Positions 17,200 through 26,796 of a DNA stretch of 64,000 nt are shown one piece after another. Position 1 is the first letter of the stretch, and every line of letters begins with the position of its first letter. The translations under genes were made by a program, and so were the position numbers. Source of the DNA: Candidatus Gastranaerophilales bacterium (lineage in GTDB: Bacteria > Cyanobacteriota > Vampirovibrionia > Gastranaerophilales > Gastranaerophilaceae); contig CANPZN010000001.1 in the NCBI GenBank assembly GCA_947588785.1, forward strand, positions 1 through 64,000, written 5' to 3'. The notes under the pieces were generated by a model, which saw nothing but the letters and a program-made list of their open reading frames with translations, ran no database searches and was not told the origin of the DNA.

Positions 17200-18024
17200 A
17201 TGAAAAATATTTATAAATTTATCGGATATACAATTTTAAGTTTAGGTGCAATATCAATGATACTTCCTTTCATTTATATGATTAGTTTATCATTTATGAC
17301 TGAAACTCAAATTTTTTCAAGTACTGTAAGCTTTTTCCCTAATCCCTTTACAAATGATAATTATAAATACGTTATTCAAAATGTTGAAATTTTCAGGTAT
17401 TTTTATAATAGTATGATCGTTGCATTTGCAACAACAATCGGTCAAACTGCAATTTCATCATTAGCAGGATACGCATTTGCAAGATTTAATTTTAAATATA
17501 AAGAATTATTGTTTTTATTAATATTAATTTCAATGATGATACCGCCTCAAGTAAATATAGTTCCGTTATTTTTTATTATGAAACAATTTTATTGGATAGA
17601 TACATATTATTCATTAATAATTCCCGGTATTTTTGGAGGATTTGGTGTATTTATGATGCGACAATGGTTTAAATCCATGCCAGAAGATATTGAGTCATCT
17701 GCCAAAATAGACGGATGTAATTCATTTGAAGTATTTTATAAAATTGCATTACCATTGTCAATTCCGGCAATAGTCACACTTGCAATATTTACTTTTATAA
17801 CAACCTGGAACAGTTTTATGTGGCCTTTAATAGTTACTAATTCTGATTCAATGAGAACACTTCCTCTCGGATTAGCTAATTTTAAAGGAAGTTTTAGAGA
17901 AATAACGGATTGGGGAGCATTAACTTCTTACAGTGTTATTTGTTGTATACCTGTTATTGGTGTCTTTTTACTGGGTAAAAAATATTTTATAAATGATATT
18001 GTTGCAGGCGGAATTAAAGAGTAA
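17200..18024 (+). CDS. Carbohydrate ABC transporter permease (MalG/UgpE type)
   Basis: An inner-membrane subunit of a sugar importer. The 274 residues have about six membrane helices, beginning FIGYTILSLGAISMILPFIYM. The EAA loop that docks the ATPase reads MPEDIESSAKIDGCNSFEVFYKIALPL (residues near 160-187; core EDIESSAKIDG). The C-terminal end FINDIVAGGIKE is typical of MalG-type permeases. It starts 5 bases after the malic-enzyme stop and is probably in that operon. The partner permease and solute-binding protein are absent nearby. A matching MsmX/UgpC-type ATPase is encoded at 48.6-49.6 kb, so the transporter genes appear scattered. Confidence 0.9.
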   Translation: MKNIYKFIGYTILSLGAISMILPFIYMISLSFMTETQIFSSTVSFFPNPFTNDNYKYVIQNVEIFRYFYNSMIVAFATTIGQTAISSLAGYAFARFNFKYKELLFLLILISMMIPPQVNIVPLFFIMKQFYWIDTYYSLIIPGIFGGFGVFMMRQWFKSMPEDIESSAKIDGCNSFEVFYKIALPLSIPAIVTLAIFTFITTWNSFMWPLIVTNSDSMRTLPLGLANFKGSFREITDWGALTSYSVICCIPVIGVFLLGKKYFINDIVAGGIKE

Positions 18025-18046
18025 AAATATAGTTGCAATTAATATT

Positions 18047-19291
18047 TTAAAAGTCCTTTTTACCTATTTTTTTATAAAAACTTCCTATCATATATAAACT
18101 TCCGGTAAGAACTTTTAGATTTTTGTCATTTAATAAATTTATTATTTCCGATTCATTAATTTTATGTATATTATTGAGCCAATTAACTTTCTCTGAATAT
18201 TCCTTAAAACTTACAGCATATTTATAATCGAATTCGTAGTAGTATATTAAATCGTCTTTATTGAATAAAATTTCTGCTATTTTACGATAATCTTTTGTAT
18301 TAATTGTTGAGTATATAAAAATTTTCTTTTTGTCTTTAAAATAGAAATCAAGACTTTTTTTTAATTCCAGAGCAGCATCGGGATTATGAGCTCCATCGGA
18401 TAAAAGATTATATTCTTTTATAAACTCCAAGCGTGCAGGCCATTTGACTGTTTTTAATCCTTTTATTAGTGCATTTTCCGTTATATTAAATCCGTTATTA
18501 TTTAAAAACTCAACTGCTTTTAGAACAAGTGATATATTTTTATTTTGGTATAAACCTAAAAGTGAGAATTCATAAGTTTTGTTATTATACTTTATATAAT
18601 TATTTTTTCCGTCATAAAATGTTTCAATATCATTTGTTGTATATAATTTAGAATTACAATCTTTTGCTTTTTTACTTATTATTTCAAATCCTTTATTATT
18701 ATTTGAAATTATTACATTAGAATTTTTATTAATTATACCTGCTTTTTCATATGCTATTTCTTCAATTGAATTACCCAATTTATCCGTATGATCCGTTGAA
18801 ATTGAAGTTATAACAGATAAAAGTTTATGCTCCGCTGTATTTGTTGCATCTAATCTTCCGCCTAAACCTGTTTCTATCACCGCAATATCAATTTTATTAT
18901 CGTAAAAGTATTTAAAGGCACATACTGTAAGTATTTCAAATTCAGTAAGATGTATATTATTTTTATCGGCAATAGAAATAATAATATCAATATAATCAGC
19001 TAATTTCTGTTGTGAAATATCAACAGAATTTATTTTAATTCTTTCGCTATAGTCAATAAGATGAGGACTCGTATATAAACCTGTTTTATATCCCGCACTT
19101 TCTAAAATCTTTGCTAAAGTCGCAGAAACAGAACCTTTTCCATTTGTACCTGCTATATGAATAATATTTATTTTATTTTCAATATTGCCAAGTATATTTA
19201 ATATTTTTTTTACACGATCAAGTGAAAGATCAATATAAAATCTTCCTTTTGATTGTATTAATTCTATAGCTTTATTATATGTTAAACTCAT
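18047..19291 (-). CDS. folC: Folylpolyglutamate synthase / dihydrofolate synthase
   Basis: FolC adds glutamate to (dihydro)pteroate and folates. It belongs to the Mur ligase superfamily, which makes its position after the mur genes easy to mistake for a Mur ligase. The 414 residues show the family P-loop IHIAGTNGKGSVSATLAKIL near residue 44, then YTSPHLIDYSERIKIN, AVIETGLGGRLDATNT near 140 and LSDGAHNPDAALELKKSL near 308. It overlaps the murG stop by 4 bases and is the last gene of the minus-strand cell-wall cluster. Convergent with the sugar permease; no strong terminator is visible in the 22-base gap. Confidence 0.95.
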   Translation of the reverse strand: MSLTYNKAIELIQSKGRFYIDLSLDRVKKILNILGNIENKINIIHIAGTNGKGSVSATLAKILESAGYKTGLYTSPHLIDYSERIKINSVDISQQKLADYIDIIISIADKNNIHLTEFEILTVCAFKYFYDNKIDIAVIETGLGGRLDATNTAEHKLLSVITSISTDHTDKLGNSIEEIAYEKAGIINKNSNVIISNNNKGFEIISKKAKDCNSKLYTTNDIETFYDGKNNYIKYNNKTYEFSLLGLYQNKNISLVLKAVEFLNNNGFNITENALIKGLKTVKWPARLEFIKEYNLLSDGAHNPDAALELKKSLDFYFKDKKKIFIYSTINTKDYRKIAEILFNKDDLIYYYEFDYKYAVSFKEYSEKVNWLNNIHKINESEIINLLNDKNLKVLTGSLYMIGSFYKKIGKKDF

Positions 19292-20409
19292 TTTATTATG
19301 CTTTTTAATTGATTTACTATTTCTTGTGCAGGGTTTTTCCCTGAAAATTCTTTTGTTTTTTCCTGCATTAAATTAAAAATATTTTCATTTAATAATAATT
19401 GATTAATATTATTTAAAAGATTTTCTTCATTGCAGTCAGAATCTTCGAGATATAAAGAAATACCTTTTTCTTTCATTTCCGTTGCATTTTTTCTTTGGTG
19501 ATCCTGAGCAGCATATGGATATGGAATTAAAATAGAAACTGCATTGCATTGTATTATTTCCGTTAAACTTACAGAGCCTGCTCTTGAAATAACTATATCA
19601 CATGATTTTAAAGGATATACCATTTCATCAAAATACGGTTTTATTAATATGTTTTCTTTTTCTTTGTATTGAGGAAAAATTTGTTCAAGAGTATTTTTTA
19701 CTTCATCAATATTCTTTTTTCCTGTTTGAATAATGATATAGTAATCATTATTTTGAGAAAGAGTTTTTAAGATTTTGCACATGGAATTATTAATAGTTTT
19801 AGCTCCTTGAGAACCGCCCATTGCAAAAATTACTTTTTGATTAGCTTTGATTCCTAATTTTTGACGTGCTTGATCTTTAGTAACATTGAAAAAAACTTCT
19901 CTGACAGGATTTCCGTTAAATTTAATATTATTGGATTTTAAAATTTTTTTTGAATTTTCAAACGCTATTGAAACAATTTTAGCATTCGGAGCTGCCATTT
20001 TGGAAACTAAACCGGGTATAGAATCACAATCGTGAATCATATAAGGAGTTTTGAGAGTATTTGCCGCTAAAATTATCGGTGCACAAACATATCCTCCTGT
20101 CGTAAAAATTGCATCAGGCTTGTACTTCTTTATATATGATATTGCCTGTAAATATGCTTTAAATAATTCAATACTCCATTTAAAAAAACTTATATTTAAT
20201 TTCCTTGGCATGCCGGAAACATTTACGGGTAAAAATTCAACTTGAGGATAGTTTTTAGATATTTCATATTCCAGATTTTTAGGATTTCCGATAAAATAAA
20301 CTTTATCAGTATTAGGATCTTGAAATAATTTTTCAACAATAGTAAAAGCCGGATAAATATGTCCTCCGGTACCGCCTCCTGATATAAAATATATATTTTT
20401 TTCTTTCAT
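19288..20409 (-). CDS. murG: UDP-GlcNAc:undecaprenyl-PP-MurNAc-pentapeptide GlcNAc transferase
   Basis: MurG adds GlcNAc to lipid I to make lipid II on the inner face of the membrane. The 373 residues include the N-terminal GGGTGGHIYPAFTIVEKL, HDCDSIPGLVSKMAA near residue 125, and the C-terminal donor-site motifs AMGGSQGAKTINNSM near 195 and SRAGSVSLTEIIQCNAVSILIPYPYAAQDHQ near 280 (core SRAGSVSLTEI). It overlaps ftsW by one base (TAATG) and folC by four, consistent with coupled translation in the mur operon. Confidence 0.96.
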   Translation of the reverse strand: MKEKNIYFISGGGTGGHIYPAFTIVEKLFQDPNTDKVYFIGNPKNLEYEISKNYPQVEFLPVNVSGMPRKLNISFFKWSIELFKAYLQAISYIKKYKPDAIFTTGGYVCAPIILAANTLKTPYMIHDCDSIPGLVSKMAAPNAKIVSIAFENSKKILKSNNIKFNGNPVREVFFNVTKDQARQKLGIKANQKVIFAMGGSQGAKTINNSMCKILKTLSQNNDYYIIIQTGKKNIDEVKNTLEQIFPQYKEKENILIKPYFDEMVYPLKSCDIVISRAGSVSLTEIIQCNAVSILIPYPYAAQDHQRKNATEMKEKGISLYLEDSDCNEENLLNNINQLLLNENIFNLMQEKTKEFSGKNPAQEIVNQLKSIIK

Positions 20410-21530
20410 TAAACAATCTTTCTAATTCTTTGTTTTGAAATATTAAGTAATATTCCAACCATACACATTGTAATAAATAATGAAGTTCCGCCGTAACTTA
20501 TAAATGGCAACGGAACACCTGTTGCAGGAATCATTGAACTTGAAACAGCTATATTAATAAAAGCCTGAAGGCAAATTGAAACCGTAATTCCTCCTGCGAG
20601 TAATTTTCCGAAAATATCATCACATCTTCCGGATATAATTAAACCTCTTTGCAAGAATGCCAAAAACAAGCCTATTATAATAAGACAGCCTAAAAATCCG
20701 AATTCTTCAGCGAAAACGGCATAGATAAAATCCGTGTGTCCTTCAGGCAGCCAGCCTAATTTTTGCCTTGAGTTTCCGTAACCTACGCCAAAAAAACCTC
20801 CGGCAACAAATGCCAGCATTGCTTGAATAATATTATACCCCGCTCCATAAGGGTCAGATTCGGGATTTAACCATATCATTATTCTTTGTTTTTGAAAAGA
20901 TCTTATTAATAGGCATACACCGCTAATTCCTAAAACTATCATTGTCAGAATTATTTTTAAAGATCCGCCTGCCGCAAAATACATAAATAATGATGATAAG
21001 CCCAATATTATTATCATACTTAAATTTGGTTGTTTATATATAAGTGCAATCATTATTAAAATTGGTAAAAAGTATTTTATTTGTGATTTGTCAAAAATAT
21101 TTATATTCTTAGAAAAACTGCTTGCTAATAACAAAATTACCGCAAGTTTTGACGCTTCCGAAGGTTGAAATTGAATTGGGCCTATTGTAAGCCATCTTGT
21201 TGCACCATTTACTGTTGTTCCTTTAAAACAAACAAATAATAACATAACTATAATCAGCCAGGCAAACGGCAATGAATATTTATTATATATTTTATAATTT
21301 ATTTTGCTTAAGAATATCATTGCCATAAAACCTAATATAAACCAGGTAAATTGTCTTAAAACAAAATATGTTGATGATGTACCTTGCATTATGCATTTTG
21401 GTGCACCGGCTGAAAATATTGCCAATAATCCTGTTATTATGAGAAATATAACAATAAATACTAATGTTTTATCATAAGGTGATAAAATTACCGAATGATT
21501 AACATTTTCATTGTAATTTTGATTTGACAT
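20409..21530 (-). CDS. ftsW: Peptidoglycan glycosyltransferase FtsW (SEDS family)
   Basis: FtsW is the septal SEDS glycosyltransferase polymerising lipid II. About ten membrane segments follow a short polar N-terminus. The family signatures QPSEASKLAVILLLA, GHTDFIYAVFAEEFGFLG and ATGVPLPFISYGGTSL are present. Position between murD and murG favours FtsW over RodA. Start choice is uncertain: ATG 21530 gives 373 residues and overlaps murD by 23 bases, while ATG 21560 would add ten residues. GGAG lies about 15 bases before 21530, which is far for a Shine-Dalgarno. Confidence 0.92.
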   Translation of the reverse strand: MSNQNYNENVNHSVILSPYDKTLVFIVIFLIITGLLAIFSAGAPKCIMQGTSSTYFVLRQFTWFILGFMAMIFLSKINYKIYNKYSLPFAWLIIVMLLFVCFKGTTVNGATRWLTIGPIQFQPSEASKLAVILLLASSFSKNINIFDKSQIKYFLPILIMIALIYKQPNLSMIIILGLSSLFMYFAAGGSLKIILTMIVLGISGVCLLIRSFQKQRIMIWLNPESDPYGAGYNIIQAMLAFVAGGFFGVGYGNSRQKLGWLPEGHTDFIYAVFAEEFGFLGCLIIIGLFLAFLQRGLIISGRCDDIFGKLLAGGITVSICLQAFINIAVSSSMIPATGVPLPFISYGGTSLFITMCMVGILLNISKQRIRKIV

Positions 21531-22860
21531 ATTCTTTAAATACTTCTCCTCTGTGTTCATAACTCTTAAACATATCGTAACTTGCACAAGCCGGAGATAA
21601 CAATACTACTTGAGTGTCTAATGTTAAAGATTTATCAATAGCTTCTTCAAGTGAATTTGAAACAATTATGTTATTAAATCCGTTTTTCTGCATATTCTCT
21701 TTGAATCTGTCAGTTGCTTCTCCTATTAATATTACTGTTGATACATATTTATTGATGTATTCTCGGCAAAATTCCGTTAAATCGGTATTTTTATCTCTGC
21801 CTCCCGCAATAAGAGTCAGCTTCTTATTTGGAAATGATTTTATTGCAACAAACGCTGCTTCTGGATTTGTTGCTTTTGAATCGTTATAAAAATCTTTCCC
21901 TTGAATAGTTGCAACATACTCTATTCTGTGTTCTACACTTTTAAATGAACTTACTCGCTCTTTTATATGTTCATTTGATATCCCCGTTAATTTTGCTATG
22001 ACTATTGCACACATTATATTTTGATAATTATGTTCACCAATAAGTGATATTTCATTTAATTTTATTATTTCTTCTTCTTTTTTGCGTTTAAAATAAATTG
22101 CATTATTTTTTATATAACAGCAATTTTGTTCTAATTCTTTGGCATATATATATTTTTCACCCGTATATGTTTGAGAAAATTCATAAATCTTTTTATCTGC
22201 TCCGCTGAATATGGCATAAGCAGGTTGTTTATTATCTTTAAACATACTTATTTTTGCTTCAAAATATTTATCTATCCCGCCATGCCAGTCAATATGATCA
22301 GGCGTAAATGTTAAGAAGCAAGCTATTTGCGGTTTGAATAAAGGAGCACTTGCTAATTGAAATGAACTTACCTCGCATACCAAATAATCAGGATTTTGTT
22401 CTATTAAACTTGTTGGCGGTATTCCGATATTTCCGCATACAGGAGCATTGTATTCACTTGATAATATATGAGATGTCAAATATGTTGTTGTTGTTTTCCC
22501 GTTGGTTCCGGTTATTGCTATAAAAGGTGAATTTGCTTCTAAATATGCCAATTCTACCTCACCTATTACCGGGATATTTTTTTCTTTTAATCTTAAAAAA
22601 ATCTCACTCTTAGGTGCAATGCCGGGGCTTGTAATTGCTATATATGATTCATTAATAAATTCCTCACTATGTTTTCCTGTTTCAACTTTTATTCCAAGTG
22701 ATTCTAATTCTTTAACTTGTTCCTTATCTTCTTCTTTTAGCGGTTTAAATTCTGACAAATAGCAATCCGCTCCTTTTGAATTTAAATACTTTGCTGCTGA
22801 TATTCCGCTTTTTGATAATCCTAAGATTAATACTTTTTTATCATCCCATTTTCTTTTCAT
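21508..22860 (-). CDS. murD: UDP-N-acetylmuramoylalanine--D-glutamate ligase
   Basis: MurD adds D-glutamate to UDP-MurNAc-L-alanine in the cytoplasm. The 450 residues begin with the UDP-binding domain (KVLILGLSKSGISAAKYL), followed by the ATP P-loop FIAITGTNGKTTTTYLTS near residue 115, NPDYLVCEVSSFQLASAP near 155, HNYQNIMCAIVIAKL near 275 and YNDSKATNPEAAFVAIKSF near 315. The end LLSPACASYDMFKSYEHRGEVF is typical (core SPACASYDMF). It lies 6 bases after mraY and overlaps ftsW. Confidence 0.97.
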   Translation of the reverse strand: MKRKWDDKKVLILGLSKSGISAAKYLNSKGADCYLSEFKPLKEEDKEQVKELESLGIKVETGKHSEEFINESYIAITSPGIAPKSEIFLRLKEKNIPVIGEVELAYLEANSPFIAITGTNGKTTTTYLTSHILSSEYNAPVCGNIGIPPTSLIEQNPDYLVCEVSSFQLASAPLFKPQIACFLTFTPDHIDWHGGIDKYFEAKISMFKDNKQPAYAIFSGADKKIYEFSQTYTGEKYIYAKELEQNCCYIKNNAIYFKRKKEEEIIKLNEISLIGEHNYQNIMCAIVIAKLTGISNEHIKERVSSFKSVEHRIEYVATIQGKDFYNDSKATNPEAAFVAIKSFPNKKLTLIAGGRDKNTDLTEFCREYINKYVSTVILIGEATDRFKENMQKNGFNNIIVSNSLEEAIDKSLTLDTQVVLLSPACASYDMFKSYEHRGEVFKEYVKSKLQ

Positions 22861-22866
22861 AATTTC

Positions 22867-23847
22867 CTACCATAAATATTTAAATAATATTACTGCAATT
22901 GAACAGGTTATAATACTTACAAATGAAAAAACTATTACAATTTTATTTTCATTCCAATTTGAAAGCTCAAAATGATGATGAATAGGACTCATTTTAAATA
23001 CTCTTTTCCCCGTAAGTTTATAACTTGTAACTTGAATAATTACAGACATTGTTTCACAGAAAAATATAAACCCTATAAGAAGTACCCATAACTCAAATTT
23101 CCCTAAAACGGCAAGTGTTGCAAGTAAACCGCCTAATGCTAATGACCCGGTATCTCCCATAAAAACTTTTGCAGGATGTCTGTTATAATATAAAAAACCG
23201 ATCGCTGCCCCGATTGTTGCTGATGATATTATTGCCAAATCCGTTCTTCCCGTAATTATACATATTAATGTGCATGCTATCATTGCTATTACCGTATTTG
23301 AAGCTGCTAATCCGTCTAATCCGTCAGTTAAATTAACCGCATTTGATACTCCTGTCATAAAAAATATTACAAAAAACGGATATATATAATGTAAATCTAT
23401 ATTATAATGTCCTATATTTATAAATGTTTGATGTTCCGATAATGTCATATATATTGCAGGCAGCAGTGCTATTGCAATTTGAAAAAATAATTTATTTCTG
23501 GGAGTTAAGCCACCTTTATTTTGTTTTTGTTTTATTTTCCCTATATCATCTTTTAAACCTGCCAGCATAAAAAATAAAAATGTCATCAATGTTATTAATG
23601 ATGGTGTTGTTAGTGTTTGATTCATTATTAATGCGGCAAGTGAACCTAATATTATTGAAAATACAATAAATACTCCTCCTGTCGTAGGAGTACCTGCTTT
23701 TTTTGCGTGATTCTCCGGAGCATCTTCCAATATATATTGCGTATACATTTTCTTTTTTAAAAAATCTATATATACTACTCCTGATAATAGTGTTAAAACA
23801 AATGCAACAAGCATTGATACTATTATTAGTATATTAAATCCTGTCAT
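22867..23847 (-). CDS. mraY: Phospho-N-acetylmuramoyl-pentapeptide transferase
   Basis: MraY transfers phospho-MurNAc-pentapeptide to undecaprenyl phosphate, giving lipid I at the membrane. The 326-residue protein has about ten hydrophobic helices. Conserved cytoplasmic loops are HAKKAGTPTTGGVFIV near residue 43, GLKDDIGKIKQKQNKGGL near 96, NAVNLTDGLDGLAAS near 168 with the catalytic Asp residues, FMGDTGSLALGGLLATLAV near 230, and MSPIHHHFELSNW near 285. It overlaps the murF end by 14 bases and precedes murD. Confidence 0.97.
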   Translation of the reverse strand: MTGFNILIIVSMLVAFVLTLLSGVVYIDFLKKKMYTQYILEDAPENHAKKAGTPTTGGVFIVFSIILGSLAALIMNQTLTTPSLITLMTFLFFMLAGLKDDIGKIKQKQNKGGLTPRNKLFFQIAIALLPAIYMTLSEHQTFINIGHYNIDLHYIYPFFVIFFMTGVSNAVNLTDGLDGLAASNTVIAMIACTLICIITGRTDLAIISSATIGAAIGFLYYNRHPAKVFMGDTGSLALGGLLATLAVLGKFELWVLLIGFIFFCETMSVIIQVTSYKLTGKRVFKMSPIHHHFELSNWNENKIVIVFSFVSIITCSIAVILFKYLW

Positions 23848-25168
23848 AACTTTTTTTTAACTCCTCAATAATTTCTTCAAATTTCATAAATCTTGAAGCC
23901 TTCAAAAGAATATTTGATTTTGGAGGAAGCTCTTTTTTTATAAATTCTGCAATTTCTTCTTTATTATTGAAATGAATTGTTTTATTTGCCTTTGGATTTA
24001 TATTTTTTGAAAGTTCTCCAAGTGTTAATAAATAATCATATTCATAATTATTTAAAAATTCACCTGTTTGTTTATGATATTCTTTTTCATTTATTCCAAG
24101 CTCGCCCATATCACCTAAAATTATTGTTTTAGGCTCCGGGGTTAGTGTTAAAAATGTTTTTAATGACGCTTTTACTGATTCAGGATTAGAATTATAACTG
24201 TCATTTATAATTCTAAATCCGTTTATTTCCTCAATATCCCAGCGTTTCTCTATCGGTTTATATTCACTTAATCCTTTTCTTATAATATTTTCATTCAGAT
24301 TGGCTGCTAATCCTGTTTCTATAACACTGAGTGCATTTTGTATATTATGTTCTCCGCTCGTGTTAATTTTATATTCCAGGTCTTTATATTTAAATACGGA
24401 ATATTCATTTGTCATTTCTATAATTTCTAAATTTTTATCTTCCAGTGAAAAATATATGGTTTTATGTTCATTATTATTAATTTTTTTTATTAATTCATTG
24501 TTATGTGCAATTAATATCCCTTTATTTTTCATATATTTTGTTATTTCAAATTTCGCTTTTGCAATATTTAATTCTGAACCAAGCCTTCCTATATGTGCAG
24601 TTCCCGCATTAACTATAACTGCTATATCTGGTTCACAATATTTTGAAAGTAATTCAATTTCTCCGAATCCTCTCATACCCATTTCTACGATTAGATATTT
24701 TGTTTCTTTTGTCAATGTTGATATTGTTTGACATAATCCTATTTCATTATTATGATTTAATTCTGATTTAGTGGTAATGCCTGCATTCTTAAACACGGAA
24801 TACATCATTTCTTTTACCGTAGTTTTACCGCTGCTTCCTGTTATTGCTATTGTAAACGGATTTATTTCCCTTTTATAAAAATTTGCAAGTTTTAAATAAG
24901 TTTCTTTTGTATCTTCCACAAGAAATATATATTTTGCTTTATTAAAAATTTTATTGCTATTTGTTGTAAAATATCCTGCTGCACCTTTTTCAACAGCTTG
25001 TTCAATAAAATTTTCTCCGTCAAATAATTCTCCTTTTAGCGGTATATATATTTCATTATCTTTTATTGTTCTGGTATCAGTTGAAAATCCAAATGAATTA
25101 TCATTTTCTTCACTTTTTAATACTTTTGGATTAACTGCACTTATTATTTCGCTTAAATTCAGCTTCAT
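23834..25168 (-). CDS. murF: UDP-MurNAc-tripeptide--D-alanyl-D-alanine ligase
   Basis: MurF adds D-Ala-D-Ala to UDP-MurNAc-tripeptide. The 444-residue protein shows DTRTIKDNEIYIPLKGELFDGENF near residue 30 (core DTRTIKDNEIYIPLKG), the P-loop AITGSSGKTTVKEMM near 107, LIVEMGMRGFGEIELLS near 155, GEHNIQNALSVIETGL near 270 and INDSYNSNPESVKASL near 322. ATG 25168 is chosen because GAGG lies just before it; an in-frame ATG further upstream gives an implausible hydrophilic extension. It is the first gene of the mur run and begins 158 bases after the dnaA stop. Confidence 0.94.
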   Translation of the reverse strand: MKLNLSEIISAVNPKVLKSEENDNSFGFSTDTRTIKDNEIYIPLKGELFDGENFIEQAVEKGAAGYFTTNSNKIFNKAKYIFLVEDTKETYLKLANFYKREINPFTIAITGSSGKTTVKEMMYSVFKNAGITTKSELNHNNEIGLCQTISTLTKETKYLIVEMGMRGFGEIELLSKYCEPDIAVIVNAGTAHIGRLGSELNIAKAKFEITKYMKNKGILIAHNNELIKKINNNEHKTIYFSLEDKNLEIIEMTNEYSVFKYKDLEYKINTSGEHNIQNALSVIETGLAANLNENIIRKGLSEYKPIEKRWDIEEINGFRIINDSYNSNPESVKASLKTFLTLTPEPKTIILGDMGELGINEKEYHKQTGEFLNNYEYDYLLTLGELSKNINPKANKTIHFNNKEEIAEFIKKELPPKSNILLKASRFMKFEEIIEELKKSYDRI

Positions 25169-25325
25169 TTTATCCTCTAATCCATTATTTTGCTGCGACT
25201 TTAAAAAGTTAACATTTGAATGGCAAACCTTTCCCAAAACAAATGCGACACTGAATTATTTATTTTTAAATAATCTTTTTTAATTTTAGCATAAATTAGA
25301 GTATATTATTCAATTATAAAAATTA

Positions 25326-26738
25326 TTAATTATTTATTTTTTCTGTTAATTCTTTTATATCTGCTGCAAGATGTCTGTCCGCATTCATATCTGTTTTAAC
25401 TTTTTGATGTGAATACATAACTGTTGTATGTTTTCTGTTAAAACAATTTCCTATACTCGGATAACTTTCTTCTGTCATTTCTTTTGCCAAATATATAGCT
25501 ACTTGTCGGGCATATGCTGTTTTGGCACTTCTGTTTGTACTTTTTATATCTTCCGGTGAAACATTATAATATCCCGCTGTTATATCAATAATTCCTTCTA
25601 CTGTTATTGTATTTCTTTTTTCACTGTATCCTATAATATTTTTGATATTTTCAATTGTTATTGGAATTTCATTAATTGAAATATAAGCACTAACCCTATT
25701 GAATGCACCTTCCAGTTCTCTGATATTTTTATTATATACAGAAGCTAAAAATTCTATTACATTTGTAGGTAATTTTATTCCGTTATCTTGTGATAATTTT
25801 ATTAATATTGCCATTCTTGTTTCTATGTCAGGTACTTGTACATCAGCTAAAAGTCCCATTTGGAATCTTGTTTTTAATCGGTCTGGCGTATTTTCAAATT
25901 TATCAGGTGAACGATCTGATGTAAATACTATTTGTTTCCCGGCATTATGAAGCGCTTCAAATGTATTAAACATTTCCTCTTCTGTTCTTGCTTTTCCCTC
26001 TATTAATTGAATATCATCTACGAGTAATACATCTACATTTCTGTATTTATCTCTAAATTCATTCATTTTTTTATTTTTTTCACCTGCTTTATCCATTCCT
26101 TTTGCAAGCGAGTTTACTAAATCGTTGATAAATTCTTCTGCTTTCACATATTTTACTTTTAGTTTTGGCTTATGAAATATAACATAATGCCCTATTGCTT
26201 GTAACAAGTGTGTTTTCCCTAAACCTGAACCTCCGTATATAAATAGCGGATTATATTGTTTCCCGGGATCTTTTGCTACTGCCATTGAAACTGCGTGTGC
26301 AAATTTATTATTTGCACCTACCACAAAATTTTCAAATTTATATTTTAAATTTAATTTGCAATCTGATTGCATTTGCTTTAAACCGTCATATTTTGATGTC
26401 GTCAGATTCTTTTCAAGATTCTGAATAAATTCTTTTTGCTCCTCTTTTTTCGCTTTCTGTTGTTCTTTTTCAATTTGCTGGTGAAGTTCTTCGTTATATA
26501 CAACTTTAAAATATACGTCTTTTCCGCATACTTTTGATAATGCTTTTGATATTTCTTTTTGATTCTTTTCTAAAATTAATACGGCCAAACTTTGACCTGT
26601 TAATGTACAAAAACAATTATCCTCAAATGAATGAGGAACTAATGGATTTATCCAATGTTTAAATGTTGTATCGGGTACATTCTCTTTTATTAATTGAACT
26701 GCGTTTTCCCATATCTCTTTTACTGATTTATCTTCCAT
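25326..26738 (-). CDS. dnaA: Chromosomal replication initiator protein DnaA
   Basis: DnaA binds oriC and opens the duplex. Domain I (KEIWENAVQLIKENVPDTTFKHW, core IWENAVQLIKENV) is followed by a charged coiled linker (residues about 85-110). AAA+ domain III has Walker A GGSGLGKTHLLQAIGH near 170 and Walker B VLLVDDIQLIEG near 236. The C-terminal helix-turn-helix carries the signature CFNRKHTTVMYSHQKV. ATG 26738 is preferred over ATG 26744 because AGGGA then has a 6-base spacing. It is 58 bases downstream of aspS, with a hairpin between. No DnaA boxes were noticed just upstream, and dnaN lies about 25 kb away. Confidence 0.96.
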   Translation of the reverse strand: MEDKSVKEIWENAVQLIKENVPDTTFKHWINPLVPHSFEDNCFCTLTGQSLAVLILEKNQKEISKALSKVCGKDVYFKVVYNEELHQQIEKEQQKAKKEEQKEFIQNLEKNLTTSKYDGLKQMQSDCKLNLKYKFENFVVGANNKFAHAVSMAVAKDPGKQYNPLFIYGGSGLGKTHLLQAIGHYVIFHKPKLKVKYVKAEEFINDLVNSLAKGMDKAGEKNKKMNEFRDKYRNVDVLLVDDIQLIEGKARTEEEMFNTFEALHNAGKQIVFTSDRSPDKFENTPDRLKTRFQMGLLADVQVPDIETRMAILIKLSQDNGIKLPTNVIEFLASVYNKNIRELEGAFNRVSAYISINEIPITIENIKNIIGYSEKRNTITVEGIIDITAGYYNVSPEDIKSTNRSAKTAYARQVAIYLAKEMTEESYPSIGNCFNRKHTTVMYSHQKVKTDMNADRHLAADIKELTEKINN

Positions 26739-26757
26739 TCCCATTCCCTGTTTTTTT

Positions 26758-26782
26758 AAGAAGACGGTATATCCGTCTTCTT
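26758..26782 (-). terminator. Hairpin between aspS and dnaA
   Basis: AAGAAGACGG (26758-26767) pairs with CCGTCTTCTT (26773-26782) over a 5-base loop. The only T-rich tract following on the minus strand is inside the stem itself, so it may be a weak terminator, an attenuator or an RNA-processing hairpin lowering dnaA readthrough. Confidence 0.45.
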
Positions 26783-26796
26783 ATATAAATTATATT